Shown: positions 17,247 through 25,826 of the stretch, piece after piece
Layout of the letters: the number at the start of each line of letters is the position of its first letter
How positions within the stretch are numbered: position 1 is the first letter of the stretch
NCBI RefSeq assembly: GCF_947488565.1
Contig: NZ_CANKZC010000003.1
Coordinates: 450,701 to 514,700, forward strand
Length of the DNA: 64,000 nt
Direction: 5' to 3'
Origin: an uncultured Psychrobacter sp.
Lineage (GTDB): Bacteria > Pseudomonadota > Gammaproteobacteria > Pseudomonadales > Moraxellaceae
Position numbers and translations under genes: made by a program
Notes under the pieces: generated by a model
Told to the model about the DNA's origin: nothing
Database searches by the model: none
What the model saw: only the letters and a program-made list of their open reading frames with translations

Positions 17247-18228
17247 ATCCGAAGAGTCTTTTGATATTTTAGTCCAAGATATATTCGGTACGATGATTGA
17301 AGAAAAAAACTCTGACCAAAAAGATGATATAGTTGGCGATATCAGTATTCATATAAATAATACTAAACAAGAAATTAAAAATAATAGTATTTTGCTAATT
17401 AATAAAATAGTTGAGCTTGAGGATTTTGTAAAAAATGATGTAGGCTTAGAGGATACAGTAAAAACCATAAAAAAAATTGATAATAAATCTGAAATTTTAT
17501 TAGATGTTATTAATGAGCATAGTAATGATACAAAAACCAATCTCACAGACTTAAGGTCTTTCGTAGAAGCTAGTAATAGTGAAAAAACTAATGACATTAC
17601 CGAGGCCTTAGTAAAACACAACCAAGAATTAACCAAAAATAATGAGCTATTGATTCACTTGTTACGATCTTCAGATTCGAGCCATAAGAAAACAGCTAAA
17701 GAAATATTGCAGGCTATTTCTGATGTCAGTCAGTTACTAAACAATAATCTTAATACTTTATTAAGTAATATAGATGAGAACCGTCAGTTTACTGATGATA
17801 CATATCAGAAATTTATAGAGGTTTTCCAGACAGAGAAAGAAATATTACTAGAACACTCTTCTAATTTAGAAAAATTATTTTCTGAAAAAAATAATTATAA
17901 TATTAGTAAGTTATTAGAAGAAATTTCCATTATCAATAAATTGGTTTATAGTAAATATGACTCTTTGCTACATCAAATAGATAAAAACAGTCAAATAATA
18001 GATGAAAAAACCACTTCAATTAACAAGACTATTGAAGCTGAATATGAGCAATTAACCTTTGATCTAAAGTCTACCGTGGATAAAGCACTTATTAAGTCAA
18101 ATAGTAATTATGACATTGCACAGAATAAACTGAATAAAATATCCTTATCAAATAAAATTTTAATTACTTTAAACTGCTTTTGTTTAATAGCAATTATAGT
18201 CGTTATCTTTTTAATGTATAGTTCTTAA
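17230..18228 (+). CDS. Coiled-coil protein with C-terminal membrane anchor
   Basis: A 332-residue protein made of heptad-like acidic/Asn-rich helices. One hydrophobic segment lies at the very C-terminus (about residues 305-328, ILITLNCFCLIAIIVVIFLM), so it is tail-anchored with the coiled coil in the cytoplasm. It has no enzymatic motif. The repetitive SNL/LLxxI-D patterns resemble methyl-accepting or tethering proteins only in composition. It overlaps GTPase B by 17 bases and so belongs to the same transcript. A plausible job is to tether the GTPases to the membrane or sense envelope damage; this is inference. Confidence 0.65.
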   Translation: MRERNESEESFDILVQDIFGTMIEEKNSDQKDDIVGDISIHINNTKQEIKNNSILLINKIVELEDFVKNDVGLEDTVKTIKKIDNKSEILLDVINEHSNDTKTNLTDLRSFVEASNSEKTNDITEALVKHNQELTKNNELLIHLLRSSDSSHKKTAKEILQAISDVSQLLNNNLNTLLSNIDENRQFTDDTYQKFIEVFQTEKEILLEHSSNLEKLFSEKNNYNISKLLEEISIINKLVYSKYDSLLHQIDKNSQIIDEKTTSINKTIEAEYEQLTFDLKSTVDKALIKSNSNYDIAQNKLNKISLSNKILITLNCFCLIAIIVVIFLMYSS

Positions 18229-18317
18229 AACGTAAATTTTAACTAAATATATTTTTATCGCTGCTTAAATGTTCTGAAAGTACCTTATAAAGCTCTATAC
18301 AGACTTGGAACCTAATT

Positions 18318-19049
18318 ATGAAAAATACTGATATTTATGACAGTAACCTTAATACTGTTTTGGATAAAGCATCTAACGAAGATCTTGAGCCATTAGTTGA
18401 ATATCTCAGTAAGAAATTTTCTTGTGATCTAGTAGTAGATACAGTCTACAAAGAGAACTCCCCTAATCATTCAAAATATGCAGATTTAATTGCAAAAGAA
18501 ATAAGGGATATGGGAGGGAATTCATTCATGAATATGTTTCGTGGCTTCGAAGGGCCGTCATACCATGAAATTGTATGTGACGTAGCCTCTAAGTTAAAAG
18601 CTAATTATAATAAAAATGATAGTATAGAAAGTATTGAAGACGCGATATTTGAAGTTATTCTAGCTAAAGCTCTGGAAAAAATGACAGATGAAGAAAAACG
18701 ATTATTGTTAAAGGAAATGGGAGGGAAGTCCAATGTTAATATAGCACTTCTCTCTACGAAAAGTTTTATTCAACTATTTAGATCCGGAGGTTTTGGGTCA
18801 TATAAGATGACGCTAATCATTGCTAACCAAATGTCTAAGATGTTACTAGGCAGAGGGCTTATGTTTGCAACTAATACCGCTTTGGTTAAGTCAGCATCAT
18901 TACTTACAGGTCCTTTTGCTTTGGCAGTAACTGGCGTATGGACTGCTATAGATATGTCTGGACCTGCTTACAAAGTAACTATACCATGCGTTATACATGT
19001 TGCCATGCTCAGAAAAAAAGTTAATCGAAAACGATTTAAGTTTTGGTAA
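18318..19049 (+). CDS. YaaW/UPF0174-family protein with DUF3944-like N-terminus
   Basis: A 243-residue protein. The N-terminus DSNLNTVLDKASNEDLEPLV resembles the short DUF3944 motif. The middle and C-terminus (MGGKSNVNIAL, then a Gly/Ala-rich hydrophobic stretch TALVKSASLLTGPFALAVTGVWTAIDMSGPAYKVTIPC) match the YaaW family of uncharacterised proteins. The hydrophobic region may insert in a membrane. The ATG at 18318 follows TTGGAACC. It is 89 bases downstream of the coiled-coil gene with no terminator between, so probably co-transcribed with the GTPases. Function unknown. Confidence 0.7.
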   Translation: MKNTDIYDSNLNTVLDKASNEDLEPLVEYLSKKFSCDLVVDTVYKENSPNHSKYADLIAKEIRDMGGNSFMNMFRGFEGPSYHEIVCDVASKLKANYNKNDSIESIEDAIFEVILAKALEKMTDEEKRLLLKEMGGKSNVNIALLSTKSFIQLFRSGGFGSYKMTLIIANQMSKMLLGRGLMFATNTALVKSASLLTGPFALAVTGVWTAIDMSGPAYKVTIPCVIHVAMLRKKVNRKRFKFW

Positions 19050-19435
19050 TAAAAAGCAGAATATTTAACTTCGAGTATTTACGATGGTAACTATCTAATA
19101 GTAGAGTTGTTTTCGGAACGTCTAAATGACTAATGCCTGGAGGGCTACTCCTATCACTAGTATTATTTTAGGTGAAGCACTTTTAAGTTCCTACAGCTAC
19201 ACTACTGATTCACACTATTAGACAAGTCTATATTCAGGACTCATAACATATTTTCAAAGAAATATTTACTACAAAAGAAGTAAACTAATCAAGCCGAGCT
19301 GTATAATCTTTATAATTTAGGTTTTTTTACATCTTAGATGAACACATGAAGTGCAATATCAAAGAGCAGGTGAAAAAGAGGCCTATATGCGCTAGCATCA
19401 AAGCTACTATCCACCGCCAAAGTGAGATTGCAACC

Positions 19436-19864
19436 ATGAGCTATACACATCTAAGCTTAGGGGAACGATATCAGATTCATGCCCTTAGAGGGGCACGACA
19501 TAGTATTAAATTTATAGCAGGGGCGTTAGACAGAAGTTCAAGCACCATATCAAGAGAGCTTAGGCGCAATAAAAGCCTACGAGGTTACCGAGCAAAGCAT
19601 GCAGACAACACAGCTAAAGCGAGGCGAGCAAATAACGCCTTCACCATCATTTTTAACGTCTGGGACTGGGTAGTGACTAAGCTTAAACTGCAATGGAGTC
19701 CTGAGCAAATAGCAGGCATTCATAGTGGAGTCAGTCACATGAGTATCTATCGTTACTTACGGACTGATAAGAGGCAAGGCGGCACGTTATGGCAATATTT
19801 AAGACGCAAAGCCAAACCCTATCGTCAAAGGCTTACCGCTATAAGAACTATCATCATAGTTTAA
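19436..19864 (+). pseudogene. IS30-family transposase, C-terminally truncated
   Basis: The protein beginning MSYTHLSLGERYQIHAL has the IS30-type N-terminal HTH (IKFIAGALDRSSSTISRELRRN) and the WSPEQIAG segment followed by SIYRYL, all standard for this family. After about 142 residues it ends in unrelated residues and a stop; the DDE catalytic domain (roughly 180 further residues) is absent. The truncation point lies 10 bases from the 3' end of the neighbouring regulator gene, implying a deletion or insertion join. The true start is 19436; the longer frame from 19346 has no family match. The preceding 19050-19435 holds nothing else I can support. Confidence 0.85.
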
Positions 19865-19873
19865 AAACTTGAC

Positions 19874-20572
19874 TTACTCATTCAATAATCTAGCTAGTGA
19901 GTCCAAATCATTTTCTTGCAGATTTGATGCAAGGTCGTCTAAAAGTTGTTTTTCCTCATCAAATACAATTTTAAGATCTTTAGCATCCCTAATTCCGAGC
20001 TTGGAATTATTAGTCTTCTCCAGATTCTTACGCTGTTCGTATTTAATTCTTAGACTCACCATGAGGCTCTTAAACGGTGATGTAGGGAAGATATATTTTT
20101 TTGGAAAAGCACGAAAATTATTATCGCCTTGCTCAGTGTGTATTGTTGATTCTGAATTTGGTCCATCTTGAGAAACAAGTTTATCCCAACTACCTATTTG
20201 TGATAACCCAGTGACAAAATTTGATTTCACAAATAACGGCTCAAGCCTTTCATATAGGTCATTGGGTATCACGCCCTTCAGCTCAGTTTCAACGAGCCTT
20301 AGTGCAATAGCTTGTGACAGGCTTAATTGATTTGATTTGGTATTACTCAGTTTTTGCCATCGCCAACTATAAGGCTTGTCATCCTTACAGCATTCCACGG
20401 GTAATATATCTTCGAGCATTGTTAAGTCTCGTTGAATTGATCGCAGCTTAGTATCGATACCCTGTGTCGCTAAATGCTCTTGTATTTGTCTAGTAGAGAC
20501 GTACTTACCTTCTAATAACAACTGAATAATCAGTAACTGTCGCTTAATGATATCGGTAGAGTTATTGTTCAC
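19874..20572 (-). CDS. WYL-type HTH transcriptional regulator lacking a canonical WYL core
   Basis: A 232-residue protein. Residues 8-70 form the winged HTH seen in WYL regulators: IIKRQLLIIQLLLEGKYVSTRQIQEHL, then KLRSIQRDLTMLED. The region after residue 90 keeps the LSQAIALRLVETEL helix typical of the linker before WYL domains, but the WYL motif itself is not visible and the C-terminus is Leu/Asp/Glu-rich. A GTG start at 20572 is inferred. It is divergent from the HEPN gene, and two inverted repeats lie between them. Regulators of this kind often silence defence genes until infection, so it probably represses itself and the HEPN gene. Confidence 0.7.
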   Translation of the reverse strand: MNNNSTDIIKRQLLIIQLLLEGKYVSTRQIQEHLATQGIDTKLRSIQRDLTMLEDILPVECCKDDKPYSWRWQKLSNTKSNQLSLSQAIALRLVETELKGVIPNDLYERLEPLFVKSNFVTGLSQIGSWDKLVSQDGPNSESTIHTEQGDNNFRAFPKKYIFPTSPFKSLMVSLRIKYEQRKNLEKTNNSKLGIRDAKDLKIVFDEEKQLLDDLASNLQENDLDSLARLLNE

Positions 20573-20655
20573 GCTATCTAACCTTATTATTAATAAACTC
20601 GATTAAAGTAATAGGCTAGCAAAATAAGTGTGTATTAGAAATATAAAACAGTCAT

Positions 20656-20678
20656 GATACGTCTTATAGTGACGCATC
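20656..20678. promoter_or_regulatory. Inverted repeat, candidate operator 1
   Basis: GATACGTC and GACGCATC form an inverted repeat with one mismatch and a seven-base spacer. It lies 84 bases from the regulator start, in the divergent promoter region. Suggested target of the adjacent HTH regulator. Confidence 0.5.
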
Positions 20679-20692
20679 AAACCCTAACAATT

Positions 20693-20712
20693 ATCTAATA
20701 ATCATATTAGAT
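20693..20712. promoter_or_regulatory. Perfect palindrome, candidate operator 2
   Basis: ATCTAATA-ATCA-TATTAGAT is a perfect 8-base inverted repeat with a 4-base spacer, located 75 bases upstream of the HEPN start codon. It is at the right place to overlap the HEPN promoter. Confidence 0.55.
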
Positions 20713-20786
20713 GTGCTATCTTTAATTTACTTATTTAAATTGATAAGCCTGATCATTTTTTACTTAACCATTAGCAAGGACTAACC

Positions 20787-21473
20787 ATGGATGTAATAGT
20801 AAACGCTCTCAAAAAAAAGCATGCATATAACAAGCATAATGTTGGAGATGGCTTCTCATTACGCATTTATAGGGCTATAAGCTGGCTGGCTAAAGCCAAT
20901 GACTTAGCAAAAACTGAAGAGAGTGACTTGGCTTTTGTTACGCTTTGGATTAGCTTTAATGCCTTGTATGCTGATGAGTTACCGTTAAATCAAAGTAGAG
21001 GTGTATCTGATAAGTCTTCATTTAAGGATTTTATTAGAAAAATAGGTAAACATGATAAACAAGAAAGACTTTATGATTTAATTTGGAATCGTTATCCGCA
21101 GTCTATTCGCACGTTGTTGAATAATCAGTATGCTTTTACTGCATTCTGGCAATATCAAAACGGCACATTTAGTAAAAAAGCATGGGAAGAAGATTTTGAC
21201 AAAGACAAAAAGCAAGCATTAAAGTATTTGAGTGATAAAAACAACACTGATTTACTATTGACAATAGTATTCGAACGTCTCTATACCATACGCAATCAAA
21301 TAGTTCATGGCGGAGCAACTTATGCGAGCTCAGTTAATCGTAAACAAGTTAAGGACGCGGTTAATATTTTAGGAGACTTTTTGCCTTTAATTATAGATAT
21401 TATGATGAACCATCCTGAACAGGATTGGGGTAGGCCATTTTACCCGCCTGTTGATGAGGCGTCATTTGAATAG
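20787..21473 (+). CDS. ApeA-like HEPN-domain protein, candidate RNase effector
   Basis: A 228-residue protein. AFVTLWISFNALYADE near residue 55 and RLYTIRNQIVHGG near residue 170 are the paired helices of Apea-like HEPN proteins; RNQIVH is the R-x4-H catalytic motif of HEPN ribonucleases. The N-terminal RIYRAISWLAKAN is also typical of this type. The start ATG at 20787 has AAGGA eight bases upstream. HEPN proteins usually cleave RNA in defence or toxin systems. There is no MNT antitoxin beside it; its neighbours are a divergent HTH regulator and an FtsZ-C-like gene downstream. Confidence 0.7.
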   Translation: MDVIVNALKKKHAYNKHNVGDGFSLRIYRAISWLAKANDLAKTEESDLAFVTLWISFNALYADELPLNQSRGVSDKSSFKDFIRKIGKHDKQERLYDLIWNRYPQSIRTLLNNQYAFTAFWQYQNGTFSKKAWEEDFDKDKKQALKYLSDKNNTDLLLTIVFERLYTIRNQIVHGGATYASSVNRKQVKDAVNILGDFLPLIIDIMMNHPEQDWGRPFYPPVDEASFE

Positions 21474-21752
21474 TCTGTATTGGCAAGCCTATATGCTATA
21501 AATAAATAGCTTACTCATTTCATCGTGATGATTTAATAGAGTGAATAACTTCAAAAATATTAGCAAAATTTGCTTGCCCAATATTTTATAGCTTTATACA
21601 GATTAGGCTTTAACAGTTGCTAAGCGCTTTAATTAACATCAAGGAGTTTTAAGTTGGAAAATAACCCAGGAGATAATAATAACTCAACTATTGACCCGTG
21701 GATAAGTGAGCTAAGTGCATAGGCTGATGTATTTGACATCTCTGCAAATACA

Positions 21753-22400
21753 ATGTCTCAAGCGAAAAGTGAGCGTTTAAATAAAGAAAGGCGCTGGTTA
21801 GATAGTATTGCTATTAGTACTTTATATGCATTAGAAAAAGATAACTACAGTTTAACCGAATTTGCATTTTTTATTGTCAGCGATGATTGGGATCAACAAT
21901 CTCTCATCAGTTTAAAAGATAAGACAGGAGCATTATTGTTAATTGGCTTACAAACTACTAACTATTGTATTGGCAATCTTGATGTGGCGGATAGTATCAT
22001 CCGTTGTAAGCCTGATGAGGTGCAACAAGTGATGAAAGTATTTGAAGTTCTCTCAAATAGACGCAATGATCTAGCAACTATAGACTTTAATATCATAAAA
22101 GAGACATTGCAACATACTGAACCTGCTCAGTTTATACAGTCTATTAGGATGGGTAATGATCGATTAGATAGGGTGGAGCAGGCAATTACTGAAACACTTA
22201 GTCAAATTCCTGAAAATATTAGTATTAATTTACTAATACTTAGAATCAAAGCTGATAGTGTGTTATCGCTTAATAAGTTCAGTGTTATAGAAAGTGCTAT
22301 ATACAATCAGTTTGAAGATAATATAAGTTTTTGGTGCGCTCCTATTCGTATTGATGAGCCTGACTGTTGTTGGATAGAAGGTATATATGGAGTTGCATAG
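21753..22400 (+). CDS. FtsZ-C-domain-like protein A (paralogue of the gene at 40491), possibly 5'-broken
   Basis: A 215-residue protein of a family I do not know by name. Its core (FFIVSDDW, LLIGLQT, IIRCKPDEV) is shared with the 40491-41117 protein. From about residue 110 the pattern ATIDFNIIKETL, then GNDRLDRVEQAI, then a Leu-Ser-Leu helix and a final hydrophobic strand follows the order seen in the FtsZ C-terminal domain (DFADVK, GE-NRA-EAA, LSL-EV-EA). The N-terminal GTP-binding half of FtsZ is absent. ATG 21753 lacks a ribosome site, whereas a TTG at 21654 has AAGGAG upstream and is in frame, but a TAG at 21720-21722 interrupts it. The gene may therefore be damaged or expressed by re-initiation. 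Confidence 0.55.
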   Translation: MSQAKSERLNKERRWLDSIAISTLYALEKDNYSLTEFAFFIVSDDWDQQSLISLKDKTGALLLIGLQTTNYCIGNLDVADSIIRCKPDEVQQVMKVFEVLSNRRNDLATIDFNIIKETLQHTEPAQFIQSIRMGNDRLDRVEQAITETLSQIPENISINLLILRIKADSVLSLNKFSVIESAIYNQFEDNISFWCAPIRIDEPDCCWIEGIYGVA

Positions 22401-22740
22401 GCTGATCGTGTGGTAATATTACTTATATTCAGAAAAGTGAGGGTTGGCTGTATTTTGTTGGAGTCAAAGAGTTTTATACTAAATAGCTTGTATGTTATGC
22501 AATGAACGAGCGTATGACAACAAACTTAGTTTGCTGTGCACTCAGTATGATATATCAAGAACAAACGACCCAGTCATGAGCTAATTATGTATTCTGATAA
22601 AGTGCGTCAGTATTATAGCAATGAATATTATTATCAAGCAGCATAAGTTTAAAGGCTCATCTCTGGCAGGGTAGCTGCTTTTATAACGCTCCGATAAAGA
22701 GACTAAACTATGCAGCTTAATTAGATATCTTAGACTTAGG

Positions 22741-22934
22741 ATGATTACCATGTTAGCGATATTGAATTAGTCATGCTTGAATGAGTGGATTGATTCAATA
22801 AAACACGACCTCATAACAAAATCGGTTATGTGTCACCTTTTGAGTCTGAAAAACGGTGTTATGATAATTTACTTAAGTCAGTCATTGCAGCTTGACTTAA
22901 GTAAATCAGCCTCCGTTAAAGTCGGGGCGGTTCA
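22741..22934 (+). pseudogene. IS3-family transposase (OrfB) C-terminal remnant and right end
   Basis: One frame reads DIELVMLE, stop, VD, stop, FNKTRPHNKIGYVSPFESEKR, the C-terminal hallmark of IS3-type OrfB (usually LEWVDWFNNTRPH...GY-SP-E-E); both stops are TGA where Trp TGG is expected. After the OrfB stop the sequence ends GGGGCGGTTCA near 22934, matching TGAACCGCCCC-type terminal repeats of IS3 elements. The left end and the rest of the transposase are missing. The rest of 22401-23054 shows no other gene. Confidence 0.7.
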
Positions 22935-23054
22935 ATACGGTTTATCTGCTTAATTTACTAACTGCATTTTTCATGAAAGTTGCTGATTACTTTTTCTTCG
23001 AATGGTTGGTAAAAAATGATTTAGTCTTTTATACAGAGTGTCATATAAAGTAAT

Positions 23055-23963
23055 TTAAGAAACTTGATGTGAGGAAATCAAATTATTTCTATAGCGATTA
23101 TGGAACTTGTTAGCATCAAACTTTGTCTCATCGAGAGCTTTATCAATTCCAATGTTTATGATTGGGCGGCTGTAGCTATATCCATTACCAAGAATAGAGT
23201 TCTGAAAGAACCTTCCTATAGGATCAATCATTAGATAAGAATCAGTCATCTCGTCATTATTTTCAGAAGAAATGATATCCTCGAACTTACTATGACGTTG
23301 TACAAACTGAATAAAGTCATATTGAGATATCTCATTTTCTCGAGTAACAACTGGTAATACTTTAAACACTTTCCATTTGTTAGGTGAAGCCTTGTCAATG
23401 AATGTTGATAAATTTTCTAATCGATTCAGGCTACTGACTACAGTGTTAATTTTAATGTCTATGCTGGGATTAAGTTTTTTAATATGATTGATATTTGTAA
23501 GTACTTTGTTAGTATTCATTACGCTATTTTTTTCTGTCCTACCGATTTCTATATTAGTAGCATTTTCCAGAGAGTCGACACTAAAACCAATACTACCGAA
23601 GCTATCTGCTATGAGCTCGATTAACTCATCATTCAATCGACTACCATTTGTGATTGCAGATAAGTTAAATTGGCGTTGTTTTGCCTGATGAATAATTTTT
23701 GTAACCTTTCTAAGGTTCAAAAATGTTTCGCCACCGACCAGATTCAGTCGAATGCTCTCAAACTTAGTTAAATATTTATTATTTAAGATTGAGGGAAGTT
23801 TTTGAATTTCATCCATTAACTTACTAACCGATTCTTCGTTATTCATCAGCTCGTTGTTTTGTTTGTCCCATTTAGCGAAGCAGTAGTTGCAACGATGATT
23901 GCAAGCCTCCGTAATGTGCCAATTTACTATCAATTCCTTCTGGTATTTAGTTTCGTTGTCCAT
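23055..23963 (-). CDS. Prokaryotic viperin (radical SAM 3'-deoxy-3',4'-didehydronucleotide synthase)
   Basis: A 302-residue radical SAM enzyme. The Fe-S cluster motif C21-x3-C25-x2-C28 lies in NWHITEACNHRCNYCFAKW, followed by LNLVGGET. The viperin-specific region is well kept: GFSVDSLENATNIEIGR, KINTVVSSLN, NKWKVFKVLPV, DSYLMIDPIGRFFQN and a closing KFHNRYRNN; animal viperin has the corresponding KINSV, RWKVFQ, DSYLILD and KRGGKY blocks. Viperins convert CTP, UTP or GTP to chain-terminating ddh-nucleotides that stop viral RNA polymerases. The ATG at 23963 has AAGGA upstream. A maturation nucleotide kinase, present beside some prokaryotic viperins, is not seen here. Confidence 0.9.
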   Translation of the reverse strand: MDNETKYQKELIVNWHITEACNHRCNYCFAKWDKQNNELMNNEESVSKLMDEIQKLPSILNNKYLTKFESIRLNLVGGETFLNLRKVTKIIHQAKQRQFNLSAITNGSRLNDELIELIADSFGSIGFSVDSLENATNIEIGRTEKNSVMNTNKVLTNINHIKKLNPSIDIKINTVVSSLNRLENLSTFIDKASPNKWKVFKVLPVVTRENEISQYDFIQFVQRHSKFEDIISSENNDEMTDSYLMIDPIGRFFQNSILGNGYSYSRPIINIGIDKALDETKFDANKFHNRYRNNLISSHQVS

Positions 23964-24263
23964 AACTGTCCTTGTTTTATATCAACATTCATTTTTTTCT
24001 TGAACGTGAATGATCGAATATTACAACGCATTCATCAAATAATAGAATATGTATCTTAGTAGGTTAATCAGAAAATCACATGAGATTCTGCTTATAGATA
24101 TATTAGCGCCAACTTACACCCTTATAGTTTGAGAATAGTCTTGCTGGTACTTGACTGCTATAATTGCAGATATTTATAAGATTTAAGGACGAAAACAATC
24201 AAGTGAAGAAGAGCATTTTTGATTGTTTGAAGCTAATATTAATAATATTGATTGTCATCACAT

Positions 24264-24854
24264 CTAAGAGACCAGCTTTAAACGTCTTTTTCCATTAGGA
24301 ATATGAGCTATTATAGTATCCATAAGAGCATTTAGATTGTAGCCTTTATCAGCTGAATAATAGACGGGTTTTTTAATTTTGAGAGAGGTCGCTTCATAAA
24401 GTCGATTTTGTGTGGAAGCTGCTTTATCCTTAAGAAAGTGCAATAGCTTTTTTTCAGGCTTGTTAGTAGTTCTATTCCAAGATCTTCCACTCATCGCCAT
24501 ATCGGCTTTATTAATTGCTACAATGACACGCTTTGGTTGTATGTTTTTAAGAATAACCTGTTCTAATAGTCGATAGGATGTACCCATATCCCTAGAGGAG
24601 CCGTCGAGTATAACTAGTACTAAATCTATAAAACCCCATTGACCATTGTCATGAGTATAAGTTTGACAGAGGTTATCTGTAATCCTTTTAGCATGACTCT
24701 TGTCGCTCGCTACGCCATCTCCCAAACCTGGGCTATCCCATATTCTTAATGAGTCATTTAACTCATAGTGACCGACTTGCATAGTCTCAGGATCGACACC
24801 TTCTCCAACTTTAGCTATTTTCCCGCCGAAAAGAGCGTTTAATGTATTGATCAA
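24264..24854 (-). pseudogene. YfjP/YeeP-like GTPase, 5'-truncated (no P-loop)
   Basis: The frame retains RLINTLNALFGG (normally preceded by the GKSS P-loop), the G3 motif WDSPGLGDG, and the G4 motif INKAD, characteristic of 50S-binding-type GTPases of the YfjP family found on genomic islands. A TAA in the same frame at 24869-24867 sits where the P-loop should be, so the first 30-50 codons are lost and GTP binding is not expected. Translation could begin only from a TTG. Nothing else is seen in 24855-25142. Confidence 0.75.
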
Positions 24855-25142
24855 ACGAGAAAATAATTATATTAGAAGCTCTGCAAGACGATGAGTAACC
24901 ATTGACAATAACTGACATATAACTGGGTAGGTAGATGTGAGTGAGTCAATGGAATTTTTAAGGTTATTCGAATCAGATGACTGAATGAATAAATTCCACG
25001 ACTCGTTTAAACGGCTGATCAATGTTTTAGAGAAGAAAATATTGAATATGTCATTATTGGTACAGTTGCATACTCAGAGGAAAGGTTTTGCAATTCATTA
25101 TGATTACTCTCTTTGTTTGTAGATAATTAATGACTTCATGAT

Positions 25143-25826
25143 CTAATCAAAATAACAAGTGATTGTCTTGTTCTGTCTGTCGTATTCAGCCTTAGATTCA
25201 TATAGGCTACCATCCATCCAATCTTCAACTTGACGACCTTTGAAGTTAGGCCAAATACTATTTATATCAGCGTCTCCTGCAAACTTTAAAACTTCTTTGC
25301 CGCCTTCAGACTCAGGTCTAAATTTATAATGATATTCTGCCAAAGGTTGACCACGGTAGAAAACATTGTCTCTAAACTTAAAATGATACTCAGTATATTC
25401 GTAATTTGTGTCCATGTTGACACTGTCAAGAAGACGATCAAAGCCAGGATGCCATTGTGACCTAGGTGTAACATAAAACTCATAGGTGTCACCTGTGACA
25501 GAATCCGCGACTGGCAGATCTCGAACGGCTTTAATATTAGCAACCATCTGTTGATTTAGAAGTCCAATTTTCTGATAGTCAGCAGAGCTATCTCCAATAC
25601 AACCGTCTTCCATCCAACCAAACATATGATAGGCATTTGCTAGCTCTTGTCGATTTTTTGATTTGTTAGATTTAGCATAATCTTCAAAAGCAGTTTTAAA
25701 GCCACCGACAGTTTCAGTAGCAGCATTACTTACAGATTGCGTGACCGCATTAGTTTGGGCGCAACCGACCAAAATAAAAGTTGCACTAAAAAGAGAAGTA
25801 ACTAGCAGTGAAGAATGGATACTCAT
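25143..25826 (-). CDS. Predicted outer-membrane or periplasmic lipoprotein of unknown function
   Basis: A 227-residue protein. A signal peptide with hydrophobic core LLVTSLFSATF ends in the lipobox ILVGC with Cys22 as the lipidated residue. The mature part begins with a Thr/Ser/Ala-rich linker, then a mostly hydrophilic, beta-rich domain containing many aromatic residues (YEFYVTPRSQWHPGF, EYHFKFRDN). I do not recognise the family. It is single-gene and unlinked in strand and spacing to umuC; it might be part of the accessory load or an ordinary envelope gene. Confidence 0.7.
   Translation of the reverse strand: MSIHSSLLVTSLFSATFILVGCAQTNAVTQSVSNAATETVGGFKTAFEDYAKSNKSKNRQELANAYHMFGWMEDGCIGDSSADYQKIGLLNQQMVANIKAVRDLPVADSVTGDTYEFYVTPRSQWHPGFDRLLDSVNMDTNYEYTEYHFKFRDNVFYRGQPLAEYHYKFRPESEGGKEVLKFAGDADINSIWPNFKGRQVEDWMDGSLYESKAEYDRQNKTITCYFD

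Noticed and set aside
21753-22400. Full-length FtsZ or TubZ
   Set aside because: There is no GGGTGSG tubulin signature or other GTP-binding segment in either paralogue; only the C-terminal-half pattern is seen.
23055-23963. Sulfatase-maturating or MoaA-like radical SAM enzyme
   Set aside because: No SPASM/auxiliary-cluster cysteines at the C-terminus, and the viperin-specific blocks are present in order.
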